Position numbers and translations under genes: made by a program. Shown here in pieces: positions 36,001-49,000 of a stretch of 64,000 bases of DNA (positions are counted from its first letter, which is position 1; every line of letters begins with the position of its first letter). The notes beneath the pieces are model-generated. The model made no database searches. It was given only the letters and a program-made list of their open reading frames with translations, and was not told where the DNA came from. Source of the DNA: Rosa chinensis (Eukaryota; Streptophyta; Magnoliopsida; Rosales; Rosaceae); NCBI RefSeq assembly GCF_002994745.2, contig NC_037094.1:41223456-41287455 (forward strand), given 5' to 3'.

Positions 36001-38682
36001 TGAAGGTAAAGGTTTATTAGTAGAGGGAGAAATAAACACAGAAGAAACATTACCTAGCTCAAATGGTGTTGCCTCAAGAAAAGCAACATGTTCCATGATA
36101 GCATCACTATGAATAGCCGTGAGCTCCTCCTTAAGGATGGTAGAGTCATCCTTCATCACTCCAACGCCATGGGCGATGGTTGAACCCAAAGTATCCTCAT
36201 TCATCATCTCCATGAATTTCTGCGCAAGTTCATCAAGTATATCAATAGAAAAACATGATGAAAAGTCAACCAAAGGATACCTCATTGCTTCAAAGATGTT
36301 GAAGCCAACAATTTCACCATCGAACTCCATTGTCAATGAGCCAGAATATACATCAATTTTAGTCCTAGCCGTCCTCATGAAGGGGCGGCCTAGCAACAAT
36401 GGCGTTCCACTTTTAGGGGACTCCTCCATCTCTAGAACATAGAAGTCAGCTGGAAAGATTAGCTCACCAACCTGCACAAGTACATCCTCAACTAACCCCT
36501 TAGGGTATGCATTAGATCGATCTGCCAATTGAATAATAACATTATCATGCTTAAGTTCACCTAGACCTAGAGTTTCATAAACAGAATAAGGCATAACATT
36601 TATAGAAGCCCCTAAGTCTAGCATGGCATTTTCGAATCTACTTGTTCCAATAACACAAGGGATAGAGAAACTCCCTGGATCCTTACACTTTTCTGGCATT
36701 CTGCGTTGAAGCACAGCTGAGACATTCTCACTTACCTTCACCACTTCTTTCTCACGGTTTTGTCTCCTTGTGGTGCAAAGCTCCTTCAAGAATTTGGCAT
36801 ACTTAGGGATTTGCTTTATGGCCTCAAGGAGAGGAATATTGATTTGCACTTTCTTGAAGGTCTCCAAGATGGCCTTTTCGGCCTCATCCTTCTTGGATCT
36901 AGAATATCTGCTTGGGAAAGGCAAGGGAGAAGAAAATGGATTAGCAATACCCGAATTGAAAGAGTTAGAAACTTGTCCTTTAGGTTTCGGTTCTGCAGTA
37001 GGAGGTGTCACATGGGCCTTAGACGTTGCAGGGTCATCCTCCTCCTCTAAAATGGACGTTGGGATCTTTTTGGGAGGCGTTGGAGGATCTACAAGGGTCT
37101 TACCACTCCTTGTAGTCACGGCTTTGGCTTGCTCAAAGTGAGGATTTGGGATAGTGCCACTTGGAAGCTTTCCTTGCTCATGAAACTTACCCATAAACTC
37201 CACAACTTGACTCATTTGCTTCTTCATCTCACTAACATCCGTGGATATGGCATTGATCTGATTCCCATGATGAGTTTGACCTGCAATTAAAGCTTGAGTA
37301 GATTTGGTTAGAGTTCGGATCAATTCATCATTAGAAGAAGAAGAAGAAGCATTTGAATTATAATTCGAATTGAAAGGAGTAGGGTTAGGAGGTTGAGGCT
37401 TTTGATAAAAGCCTTGAGGACGTGGTTGGAAGCCTTGAGGTGCACTTTGAACGTTCTCATTGTCCTTCCAACGAAAATTAGGGTGATCCCTCCATCCAGG
37501 ATTGTAAGTATTCGAGTAAGGATCATTCCTAGGACGTTGGTACCCTTGTTGGAAACCTATGGCGTTAACACCTTCCTGTCCTCCACTTTCCATGAGTTGA
37601 GGGCATTGGTCAGACACATGCCCTTGCATTGAGCAAACTCCACACACCATAACTTGTCCATGCGCTCCCTGAGACACAAGAGAAGTAAGTTTGTTAATTT
37701 TATCCTCCAATTGAGCTAAAGTACTTACCTCATGGACCCTTTCACGTGTGGTGGTGGATTTGGGCCTAGAGCTCCCATATTGTTGTTGATTCAAGGCCCT
37801 ATTCTCAATTAGAACCATTCCAGCCGCAGGTTCCTTGTCAACAAACGATCCACCAGAAGCTGCATCTAGCATGTCTCTTTCCAAGTTGGTGAGCCCATCG
37901 TAAAAACAAGTGAGCAAGGTCTCATCCTTCATGCCATGTTGAGGGCATTGAGTGGTGAGAGACTTGAACCTCTCATAGTAATCTGCGTAGGACTCATCTT
38001 GCCCTTGTTGAATTCCACTTATCTTCTTCCTTAACATGATGATGCGAGATGTAGGAAAATACTTCTCAAGAAACGCCTTCATCATGTCTGCCCAAGATGC
38101 AATTCGTCCACTAGGCAACTCATAGAGCCACTGCTTTGCCTTGTCAGCCAACGAAAATGGGAAGGCCTTCAGCTTCAAGATTTGCTCATCCGCTCCTTGA
38201 GGCTTCATGCTAGTGCATATGAATTGAAACTCCATCAAGTGGTTATTGGGATCTTCCATAGAGAGTCCATGGAACGTAGGAAGACGATGAAGCAACCCAG
38301 ACTTCAACTCAAAATCAGCTGTTAATCCCTCAGCTGCAGTAGGGTAGGTTATGCAAGTTGGGACGCCACCAGGTGGGATGACGGATGTAGAAAGTTGCCT
38401 GATGGTGAGAGCCATTGGTGGTGGTGGTGATGGAATGACTAAGAGTGCACGAGGTGATGGAGGTGGCGTTTGGTGTGGTGATGGAACAACTGAAGTGTCA
38501 GAAGCTTCTGATCCTCCCTCTACTCTATTCCCTTCACTATCTAAGTGAAGCTCACGAAATTGAAGTGGAGTGGCAACTTGGACGTCAAAGAGATCCGAGT
38601 TTTTCTTAAGCTTTTCAATTCGTGCTTGAATGACGTGGAGGGGCGTTTTGGTGTACTTGGGTGGTTCAGACGATCCAGACAT
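33082..38682 (-). pseudogene. gag-pol: E4 gag-pol polyprotein with three frameshifts
   Basis: The first open segment (35287-38682, 1,131 codons) carries gag, the zinc knuckle CGVCSMQGHVSDQC, protease (LDLGASINVMPYSVYETL; LLLGRPFMRTA) and the RT fingers and palm up to [11 protein letters not shown] one-base loss in a T run near 35335 shifts the frame; the next segment has [13 protein letters not shown] second loss near 35060 precedes RNase H ([28 protein letters not shown]) and integrase (HHCC-type [27 protein letters not shown]). A third loss in a C run near 33710 precedes the integrase C-terminus (33082-33648, with RSRWVGPF). The catalytic residues read are those expected. All three breaks are within about 5 kb of the assembly gap, so the gene may be intact in reality. 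Confidence 0.92.
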
Positions 38683-39636
38683 TCATTGATCTGTAGTAGA
38701 ACAAAAGAATAATGTTAGTAAGGTATAAACATGACGTGGACCAAGGTACACACACTAAAACGTCACATATATACAAGTATACACATGGTCAACGAAAATT
38801 TATAGTGGTTAGTTACAATCTTCTACAACTTTCGAAGTAATCAACTTAAATAAGTAGTTGTTAAGTCAAGGTTTAGACGTGCGGCCCAAAGATTCTAATG
38901 TTAATACAAGTCTCCCCCCCTTTATCTTTTGGTAACTCTTTTGGCACAGAGCCAGGTAGTAGAGGAACGATTTTGGCGGAGCTACTCCCACATAGTGGTT
39001 TTGGCCCTCTTGTAAGCACTTCTCGTATCCAATCAACCTAGACACCCTGTGTTACTAAGGTGCGCCGCAGAGATAAAAGGAGTTGCTTGACAAGTATTAA
39101 TAAAAGAACTCTCACCTATTCCGTTATGACTCACATCCTTCTTACCAAAGCCAATTCTTTCGAAAATTGTCTAAGTGTATGACTTCAATAAGACTTAATG
39201 AACCATTGTTTTGGACGTGCGGCCCAAGTCCTTGCCTCCACACATACTTCTTCTCAAATCCTTTGGGCAACCTTACTGAAATGGCCAGTGCGGGGAGGAC
39301 GAACACGAGAGGTAGAAACCATTTTGGCACAAGCTACTCCCACATAGTGGTTTAGGCTCGTTTGATTGCACTTCTGGATTCAAAACCCATCATGGACGTT
39401 GTCCCCTTCCTAGTCACCATTTCACATAGGCTATACTTACTTAGATAAGAAAAGGCCTAAGTGTAAGACATTTTTCAAGTGTTAATAAAAGCCGCCCTCA
39501 ACCTTAAAAGACCTGAATCAGGTGCTAATAAGGGGTTAAGGCTAATATCAACAAACGAGACTTCACCTATTCCATAATAGTTCAAAATCCCTTACCAAAA
39601 TCATACCTTAGTGGCGTTTTCATCACATGAAGACTT
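38683..39636 (-). other. E4 5' leader
   Basis: About half the length of the family A leader and without its long homopolymers. Two AACCACTATGTGGGAGTAG palindromes (about 38980-39001 and 39328-39351 on the plus strand as CCCACATAGTGG) and one GCCGCCCTCAACCTT block remain. An upstream ATG lies four bases before the gag ATG (ATGAATG), as in family A. Confidence 0.72.
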
Positions 39637-39659
39637 TTCAATCCCCGGCAACGGCGCCA
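39637..39659 (-). promoter_or_regulatory. E4 primer-binding site, tRNA-Asp
   Basis: Identical tRNA-Asp complement to family A, five bases from the LTR end at 39665. Confidence 0.92.
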
Positions 39660-39664
39660 AAAAT

Positions 39665-41738
39665 TGATACGTGCAAAAGCAATCGCCAATTTAAACCCTG
39701 AAAATGTCGAGCGTTAGTATAGGATAAGCAGGGATCGTTCAAGCCGGGGATTGAGGGTGCTAACATGTGAGAAACAAATTAAAGAGAAAGAATATACAAA
39801 AGTTACGAAATTAAAAGAACACTTTACAAATTTTACAAAAATTAGAATTTTACAAGTTACAAGCATGCATAAAATTAGAACAAACAAAAGTTAGAGAAAG
39901 AGCACATACATGTTACGAATTAGAAAACAAAGAATGAGAGAAAAACAAAATATACAAGTATATATATAGACATAGAATTCGAAAGAAACAAAGAAAACCA
40001 AGTTAGAATGGGTTTAGAAATCCTACTCCTACTTAAATACATTTTACAAATCCATATCACATTAGAAATCCATATACAACAAGGATTAAGATTACTTAAT
40101 TAATAAGAAAACAAATTATTGACTAAGTCAAACACAAAATACTAAGTCAAAACTAACTCTAACTACTTTCCCTAAAATTTAGGAACCTATCCCTAAAAAA
40201 TAGGAGCACATAACAAACACATAACAAACTCCTAAAAAACACTAAAACTAAAAACAAACACATATTTACTATTCACGGAGACACTATTCATGAATTAAAA
40301 ACATTTATTTATTTTTATTTTTTTATTTTATTATTTATATGAACATGCTACCTAAAAATTCTAAGTTAATTTTAATTATTTACACAAACAAGAAAACATA
40401 AAGATGGGGGTTTTGAAGATTGAAATATAAATTTTCAGAAAACAATTAGAGAACAAAAACATTTTATTTACAAAGGTGGGAAAAGAAGAATTTTTCGAAG
40501 AACACTTGTCAAGAACTCATCAAGATCAATATTTTCATGCATCCCTTAATCTTTTTAATCACCATGGAAAGCTATCAACCAAGAACACAAAGATCCAAGC
40601 AACCATTGTCCCCTTTTAACTTTCTTTCTTAAGTCAAATTGAAAATCAAGTCAATTTTATTTTGAAAAGTTCGATATCAATAATGAAAAATCCCGTTTTC
40701 AAATCATTAAGTTCAAGAAAGAATCAATAGACATGCAAATCCAAGGGCGTCAATACTCATCATCACATGCATAATCTGATTTTCGACTCAAAGCAAGCCT
40801 TTACTACTTATTCGAATTAGGTTTCACCAAGCATCAAACCTAATTACTAGCAAGTTACATGCAAGTCTTCCTTTTATGTTTGTCAGACCAAGTGAATCGT
40901 TAACATGTACTGAAGCACAAAAATCAGATTATCATTCCATATTCGGCAATTTATCAAGACAAAGGACACACAATCACATCAAACATTGACAAGAACATCA
41001 AAGATACATTCAAATATCAGTTTATCAACTCATGGTTTCGGTTTCACATAGAAAAGATTAAAAACCGAAAACATATCAAACAAGTTACAAAACCGAGAAA
41101 CAAACATGATGAAGATGGTATGAACAACCCTTATTCACGTCCCAAGGTCCAAAGCAGCTCCTTAACACGGCAACAAGTGAAGATCACGGCAAAGGATGGA
41201 GGATGGCACGGCTAGAACTTGCAAGATGCGAAAACCTGAAACTTGAGAGCAAACCGGTGAGAAACGAAATTGTGGAGAATAAAGTGTTAACCTTGAAACG
41301 TCTAATACACAAGGTATATATAGGAGAACGTCTCAAGGCACTCCCAATTCGTTTCTACTTGGTTTCTCTTAGTTTAAGTTGATTTAGGACTTCTTTCTCA
41401 CGAAACAGATTTCCGGCAGGATTGACCTCAGTCCACTAAAACGGCCATAACTTTCTCTAGAAAATAGATATTGATGAGATGTAAAAAGCTCTGGAAACTA
41501 GACATCTGTAGCTTTCCAACCATATAAAGATCATAATTTTCTGAGCTCTGAGTGATTTTTGACACTCCGTTGAAGTTGACTGATCTGCACAGGCAGATTT
41601 CCGAATCTGTAAAGGATTTGACTTTTAATGCACAAGTTGAGTCCAATTCGGTTTTCCTTCACATCACATGCCTCTCACATGTCTTCCACGCCTATTCTGA
41701 AGTAGAAACGTCAAGAACTCCCTAGAACCTTCAAGAAT
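39665..41738 (-). repeat. E4 5' LTR, family B (truncated at its 5' end)
   Basis: In element sense ends TTGCACGTATCA; matches the plus-strand fragment 10987-12380. It has TATATATA at 41315-41322 and a weaker TATTTAAG equivalent near 40030. U5 carries the PBS-complementary sequence (39744-39754 on the plus strand). The true 5' terminus is missing where E5 begins. Confidence 0.85.
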
Positions 41739-44072
41739 CTCAAAGCAAGCATATAATTTAACCCTGAAATGTCATTAGTAGTATAAAGTAAATAGGGATC
41801 GTTCTATTCCGGGGATTGAGGGTACACCTGTCATTGTCAAACAATTAAACAATTAAAATTAAAACATAATATAATATTTACAAAAATAAAACAAAATACA
41901 TACATATTTACGAAAAAGGGGGGATTTTTGATTTTGGTTTTCTATTTTCGAAAATAAAAGCTAACTAAATAATTAAAAACGCAAAAACATAAAAATATAA
42001 ATGGAATGTAAGAACAAAGATCAAAGTCGAAACTCATGATTAAAATTGATTCAAGTTCATCATTGTTCATCATAGTCATGCAAGAGGAGTTGATCATGTG
42101 AAACGTTCAAAAGCAAACAATTTCCCATATTTTACTTTCAACGCTAATTAACCTAAGCGAAAGCACCTAGATTAATCCTATCAAACATGCATTCAAGCCC
42201 TAGAAAGCTAGTCAATCATACATGTTTAACGCAATAAGCACCTAGAAAGGCTATCAACTCAAATGTGCAACTTAGTATGAAAAAGTCCACCTAATTGCAA
42301 TCTTCTTCGATTAAATTCGGTTTTTGTACAAAACCTTTACTACTTATCGATTCAAGAACACAAAACCAAAAAGTTGATTCATGTTCTCAAATTCGTAGCA
42401 ACAATCACATAAAAACCCTAAATGTTTCGAACCATTCAAGATAATCATACAAAAGATTTCTATCATGCAAATTTAATCAAACACTCACACAAAAGCAACC
42501 ATAAATCGCAATATATGAATCTGAAAATTAACAATTCATCATAAAATTTCAGAAAACAATACTTGTTCATACATATGTGTCAACTAAGGCAAAACCAACG
42601 AAAATTACAAAGCAAAGGTACAAGGAGAATCGGATTACACCGTGATGGAGATGAGATGGATGAAATGATGATGTGGTCTCTTGAATTTCGAAAGCAATCT
42701 TCAAGGTGGAGGGTGGATGGTATGCACGGCTTGTCTTCTTCTTCCTTGGCCTTGCTTGCACTTCGTGGTTCCCTAGAGGATGGAGAGGAGCACGGCTAAG
42801 CTAGAGAGTTTTCTGATTTTTTTCTCAAAGTATAAACGTAAAGAATGGAACTTGGGAACTCCAAAACGTTGAGAAGAGGGGAGGTTATATAGGGGACGGC
42901 CAACTTGCTCTCCAAGCCGTGTAAACCTTATGGAATTAATCTGAAAATTCCACATAATTTCCTCCAATAATATCTTGCCAAATAAGCCCTATGAGGTGGT
43001 TCAACCAATCACAAAATTCCATTTAATTCCCTAACAATCTTGGCCGAAATTCCCTTGATAATATTCTGATTTTATACTTTAAATTCGGCCAAAATTCCTT
43101 TAGGGAATATAGGAATGTATCTAGACTTCTTTTGAGCTTTTCTTGGTCTCCACCTTTTTCTCTTTCCTTTTATTTCTCCCTTGAATCTCTCCTTGCCGAA
43201 TTCTCTAGGGTTTCTTCTTTAATTCACGGCAATTCCTTCTTTTCCTCTTGGAATTCCACGGCAATAATATCTCTAGGGTTTATCTCCAAGTATTTTCTTT
43301 CCATAAAAATAGCCCTAGAAAATCTCCCTAGAAAATCTCTTCTTATTTTCTGATTTTTAACGCCAACTTCCTTGTTTCTCTCTTGCTTTGGACGGCAAAT
43401 TCTCCCCTAGGGTTTATTCATGCGTCATAAACCCTACTTGCATGGGCTTAATGGGCCTTTGATCCATTTGCCGAAAATCCACTTCATTCTTGAGAGTTCT
43501 TGGGCCTCCATGTGCCACCTTTATGCCATGTCACCATCTAGAGTCTTCAAGAAGCTTCTCTCATGCCATGTCACTTCATTAATTCGATCTCCATTCATGG
43601 TTGGCTCAAGAGTCTTGTTTTGGCAAGCTTTCCTTTTCTGGACAGGGTTTCCTGGTTGGACCAGGAAAACTTCTTTTCTTCATTTCTGCTCATTTGTGCT
43701 TCCCTTTGTACTTCATCTTGTCTCCCTCCAACGTTGGCTAGCTTCTCTCTCCATTTGTGAGCTCGTTTCAGCTCATTTGTGACAAGGACCTGAAAATAGA
43801 AACTAGTAAGAAAAATAGAAACTTTCCTAAAATGAAAAATGGCAACTTTCCTACTGAAAATGGAAAACTTTCTAAAAATGAAAAATAGAAACTACCGAAA
43901 ATGGAAACTTACTAAAAATGATAAATAGAAACTACAAAAATAGAAACTTTCTACAAATAGGAACTTTCCCAATCAAAGAATGGAAACTTTCCTAAACAGA
44001 GTTTTATTAAGGAAATAACGCAGAAAGTACAGGGAAATGCAGTTAAAACGTCGCATTAAAATGCTCCTATCA
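41739..44072 (-). repeat. E5 3' LTR (2,334 bp, 7-base terminal loss)
   Basis: Aligned to 53447-55781 with an almost constant offset of 11,708-11,709. The missing bases take away one arm of the terminal hairpin. TATA box at 42885-42891. Compared with the 5' LTR, GGTTCCCTAG replaces GGTTGCCCTAG near 42770, and one A/T difference lies near 43340. Confidence 0.92.
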
Positions 44073-44087
44073 AATTCCCCCACACTT
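44073..44087 (-). promoter_or_regulatory. E5 polypurine tract
   Basis: AAGTGTGGGGGAATT in element sense immediately upstream of the 3' LTR; plus-strand DNA primer. Confidence 0.8.
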
Positions 44088-46050
44088 AGCTTTTGCTAGT
44101 CCCTTAGCAAAATCACACTAAGACTCAACGAAAATTTAAAGACTCTACAAAAACAATGACTCTATTGCCCTTCAACTATTTGTCTCAGCAATCTCTTACT
44201 TTCACAACACCAAGATTAGCACTCAACCAAGATTCAATGTTTAAGCATTCGAGAGTTAATTAAAACACATAATTTACACATACACAAGTAGGACTTGGTT
44301 GTACAATGGTGATGGGTTCTGTTAAGCATGCTTCAAACAAGTATGATTCAAATCCTCACAAGTTATATCCACTCTTTCTTCTCTCAGATCATGGCAATGC
44401 TTAAAAGCTTATACACTCAAGTATATGTGAAAGATAGCAAGTATATCACATAATTCAAGAAACGAAAGCACATGTATAATTTTCTTTAAAGATCTCATGA
44501 AGGATACCAACTACTTGCACAGATGGACCCAAGCCATAGGTTCAACTCTTGTAACTCATCTCCACATCAAGGGCTGTCCCATCTTAAGGATCAAGAAGGT
44601 CTTATCAAGAGTTGTAATGGGGCCAAGGCTCAAGGTTTAAAGAAATGAAGGATAAGGAATTATCAAAGTGTCCTAAAAACCTAGTAGAGCATATGTAGAT
44701 GTAGAGACCTCAAGAAATCCACCAAGGCATTGCAAAAACGTCACTTTCCCTAGAGGTAACATAAAAGGGCCTAATGTCTTCATGTTGGGCCCAATCTTCA
44801 TTGTAAACTTCCCTTGAACTATAGTGAATGGACAAAGGCCAAATTTTTCTGTAGTGGGCCTTCAGTTAAAGTAAACTCCAAAATCACTAAGTATGGGGGA
44901 CTAAAATCCATAAACTTTTCTTTTCTAGCCGTACACAATTTTCTTTTCTTTTCATTTTTTCATGGCTTTCACATATTTTCTTCTTTATGGATAAGTCTAC
45001 CCCCACACTTTAACTTTCACCTCTTCTCAATCTTCATCCTTGGCACCAAACCCATGTAGTATGTCTCAAAAGATAGCTCCACTAAGTTCTTAGAACAAAG
45101 GGTAGGGTTGTAACTATACTAAGCTTCATGGTTAAGGGTTTTAAGGGTGATGAATGAAAAGGCTTAATGTAGGCTCAAATGGGCTTATCTAGGGGAGTCC
45201 CACGACGGGCACAATTAGGGACACAGGTTTATTTGGCAATGGTGGTAATTCCTAGGGCGCCTCTATCCCTTCCAGAATCAGGGCCATGTATTGATATAAC
45301 GTCTCAACAAGCACAAGAGTGAATTCTAGCATTCTCTAGTCCATCAAACTTAATCTATGGCAAGCAATCAATCAAGTGAAAGAATAATGAGATCATCAAA
45401 ATATCGCCAAGAAATTAAGAATATATATTTTCGATTTTTACTCCAAGAAAAAGGGACATGGCTCAAATATCTCACATGGGCTTTATGAATCAAAACTTAT
45501 CTTAACATGCTCATATTTTCTGTACCAAAGTTTCGAAATCCATATCCACTACACATGCATACATTTTTCATATATCTCAATTAACCAAAGAATACCATTT
45601 AAAATCATCTCAATATTGTGATCCTCTTTTAGTCATGATTTCAGAGATATAGAATCATCCTAGACAGTTGAAAGGGCACCCTAAGACTCCAAAACAAAAG
45701 CAAAAGCAACGAAATTTTTTTTTAAATTTTTGACATTTTTCAATTTTTTTGTATTTTTCAATATATATGACTCAAAATATGACTCAAAACAAAAGTATAA
45801 ATCCCTTCCCCCACACTTAAATATTGCATTGTCCTCAATGTAATCAAGAATAAGCATGCAATGAAACAAGTAAGCATATAGGGATGGAATTTACGAAAAT
45901 GACTACCAAAATAAAGAAAAATTGGAGAAGTAAAAGGGAGAGATAAAACAAATCTGCGTTGACGACTCCTCCACAGCTACTTCTGAATTGGGTTGCCTCC
46001 CAAGCAGCGCTTAATGTTTATAGTCTTTCAGCCTAGACTTGTACCTCCAT
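44088..46050 (-). other. E5 post-pol region
   Basis: Noncoding; no env-like frame. Conserved hairpin at 45988-46003 just after the integrase stop. Two further AAGTGTGGGGG motifs at 45000-45010 and 45808-45818 on the minus strand. Closely similar in order to E3 23143-25111. Confidence 0.75.
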
Positions 46051-49000
46051 TTAATCCTCAGGGTTGGGAACGTTTTGGAGGGGTACATCCTCCACTTCAT
46101 GTTCCACAAATGCCTCATAGTAAGGCTTCAAGCGATGCCCATTCACTTTGAACTCATTACCTGTTTGTTCACTCTTTATCTGCACAGCTCCATGAGAAAA
46201 TACATGAGTGATAACAAAAGGCCCAATCCAACGAGAACGAAGCTTACCTGGAAAGAGTTTGAGACGAGAATGGAAAAGAAGAACTTTTTGACCCACAACA
46301 AAAGTCTTCCTTCGAATCATTTTGTCATGGAATGCCTTAGTCTTGTCCTTGTAAATTTTAGCACTTTCGAAGGCATCATTCCTAATCTCCTCTAACTCTT
46401 GCAATTGCAACTTCCTATGAAGCCCAGCTGCATCAATATCCATGTTGAACTGCTTCACAGCCCACCAAGCTTTGTGCTCCAACTCCACAGGTAAATGGCA
46501 TGGTTTGCCATAGACAATTCGATATGGTGACATACCTATGGGAGTTTTGTATGCAGTTCTGTAGGCCCACAAAGCATCCTCTAAACGCAAGGACCAGTCC
46601 TTCCTGTTAGGGTTCACAGTCTTCTCCAATATCCCCTTGATCTGACGGTTAGAGACCTCAGCCTGCCCACTAGTTTGTGGGTGATAAGGTGTAGAAACCT
46701 TATGTGTGACATCATATCTCTTCAAGAGAGCCTCAATCGTCCGATTGCAAAAATGGGATCCTCCATCACTAATGAGAACTCTAGGCATTCCAAACCTGCT
46801 AAAGATGTTAGACTTGATAAAATCTGCAACAACCTTAGAGTCATTAGTCCTAGTGGCCTTTGCTTCCACCCATTTGGAAACATAGTCCACTGCAAGTAAG
46901 ATATAGAGAAACCCAAAAGATGAAGGGAAAGGTCCCATGAAATCTATACCCCAGACATCAAATATTTCAACAGTTATTATATTGGACAATGGCATTTGAT
47001 CTCTAGGACCTAGATTTCCTGTTCTTTGGCACTTATCACAAGTTAAACAATAGGCATGTGCATCCCTAAATAATGTTGGCCAATAGAACCCAGACTCTAG
47101 CACCTTAAACGCAGTCTTCTTAGACCCAAAGTGACCCCCACATGCTTTAGAGTGGCAAAAAGAAAGTATAGCATTATGTTCATGTTCAGGCACACATCTC
47201 CTAATCAATTGATCAGAGCAATACTTCCACAAATAAGGTTCATCCCAAACATATTGCTTAACAGTTTTCCTAAGCCTATCCCTATGAGCACGTGACATGG
47301 TATCAGGAATCTTTCTAGACACAATATAATTCACAATGTCTGCATACCATGGTTCACTTACCTGAAGTCCAAAGAGTTGTTCATCTGGAAACGTCTCCAC
47401 CAGAGGGAGACGGTCTTCTGCGTGCACCAAACGACTCAAGTGGTCAGCTACCACGTTTTCACTACCCTTCTTGTCCTTAATTTCCACGTCGAATTCTTGC
47501 AAGAGTAGGATCCATCTGATGAGCCTTGGTTTCGCCTCCTTCTTGGTCATCAAGTATTTCAAAGCTGCATGGTCAGTAAAGATAGTAACTTTGGTACCAA
47601 GTAAATAAGAGCGAAACTTCTCAAGGGCAAAGACAACTGCAAGGAGCTCTTTCTCTGTGGTGGAGTAGTTCATTTGTGCATCATTGAGAGTCCTTGAGGC
47701 GTAGTAGATGGCATAGGGCAGCTTTTCCTTCCTTTGTCCCAAAACGGCTCCAACTGCGTAGTCAGAGGCATCACACATTAACTCAAAGGGCAAGGACCAG
47801 TCTGGAGGTAACATGATGGGGGCAGATGTCAACAACTCCTTAAGCTTGTCAAAAGCTTCTTGACACTCCTTGTCAAAGTGGAAGGGCACATCCTTCTGGA
47901 GTAGTTGACATAAGGGTCTCGAAATGTGAGAGAAGTCCTTGATGAACCTCCTGTAAAAACCTGCATGACCAAGGAAAGAACGAATCTCTCTCACAGAAGT
48001 GGGAGAGGGTAAGTGACGCACAACATCCACCTTGGCCTTATCAACCTCTATACCCCTAGCAGAGACAATATGTCCTAGAACTATCCCTTGTTGAACCATA
48101 AAATGGCATTTTTCCCAATTAAGTACAAGGTTAGTTTCCATGCAACGTTTCAAAATTATCTCCAGATTATTAAGACAATCATCAAAATTCTTTCCAAAAA
48201 CTGAAAAGTCATCCATGAATACCTCTATGATTTTCTCAATATAATCTGAAAAGATACTTACCATACACCTCTGAAAGGTACCTGGAGCGTTGCAAAGTCC
48301 GAAGGGCATACGTCTATAGGCAAACGTTCCAAAGGGGCAAGTGAAGGTTGTCTTCTCTTGATCTTCATTTGCAATTGAATCTGGTTGTAACCAGAGTATC
48401 CATCCAGGAAGCAGTAGTAGTCATGTCCAGCTAGGCGCTCAAGCATCTGATCAATGAATGGTAGAGGAAAGTGGTCTTTCCTTGTAGTTGCGTTGAGCCT
48501 CCTATAATCAATGCACACTCTGTGGCCTGTGACTGTCCTTTGGGGCACCAGTTCGTTCTCAGCATTCCTCACCACAGTGATCCCAGATTTCTTGGGTACG
48601 ACCTGAACTGGAGAGACCCACTTGGAATCTGAAATGGGGTAGATCACCCCACAATCAAGGAGTTTGATAACCTCCTTCTTCACTACTTCCATCATTGGAG
48701 GGTTGAGACGACGTTGAGCCTCTCTAGTGGGTTTAGACCCCTCCTCTAGAAGTATTCTGTGGACACAAGTCGTAGGGCTGATTCCCTTGATGTCCGCCAA
48801 TGTCCATCCTATGGCGGTCTTGTGTTGCTTCAACATTTCCACCAACTTCTCTTCTTGTGGAGTCGTCAGTGCAGAGGACACAATCACTGGTAAGGTCTCC
48901 TTGTCCCCTAAGTAGACATACTTCAAATGGTCTGGAAGAGGTTTTAGCTCAAGTTCTGGGGCCTGGACCACTGAAGGTAACGTCTTGTTAGTGGATAACT

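Larger units (their letters stand above)
30684..41738 (-). mobile_element. E4: family B Athila-like retrotransposon, 3' LTR missing
   Basis: Minus-strand order: 5' LTR (39665-41738), PBS, short leader (0.95 kb), gag-pol, post-pol region ending at the gap. It is clearly related to family A but distinct: gag starts MSGSSEPPKYTK, and the leader and LTR are largely different. Its 5' LTR is abruptly cut at 41738 by E5. Confidence 0.9.

Noticed and set aside
43420..43782. 120-codon frame in the E5 3' LTR, repeated at 55129-55491
   Set aside because: Antisense to E5 and identical only because the two LTRs are identical.
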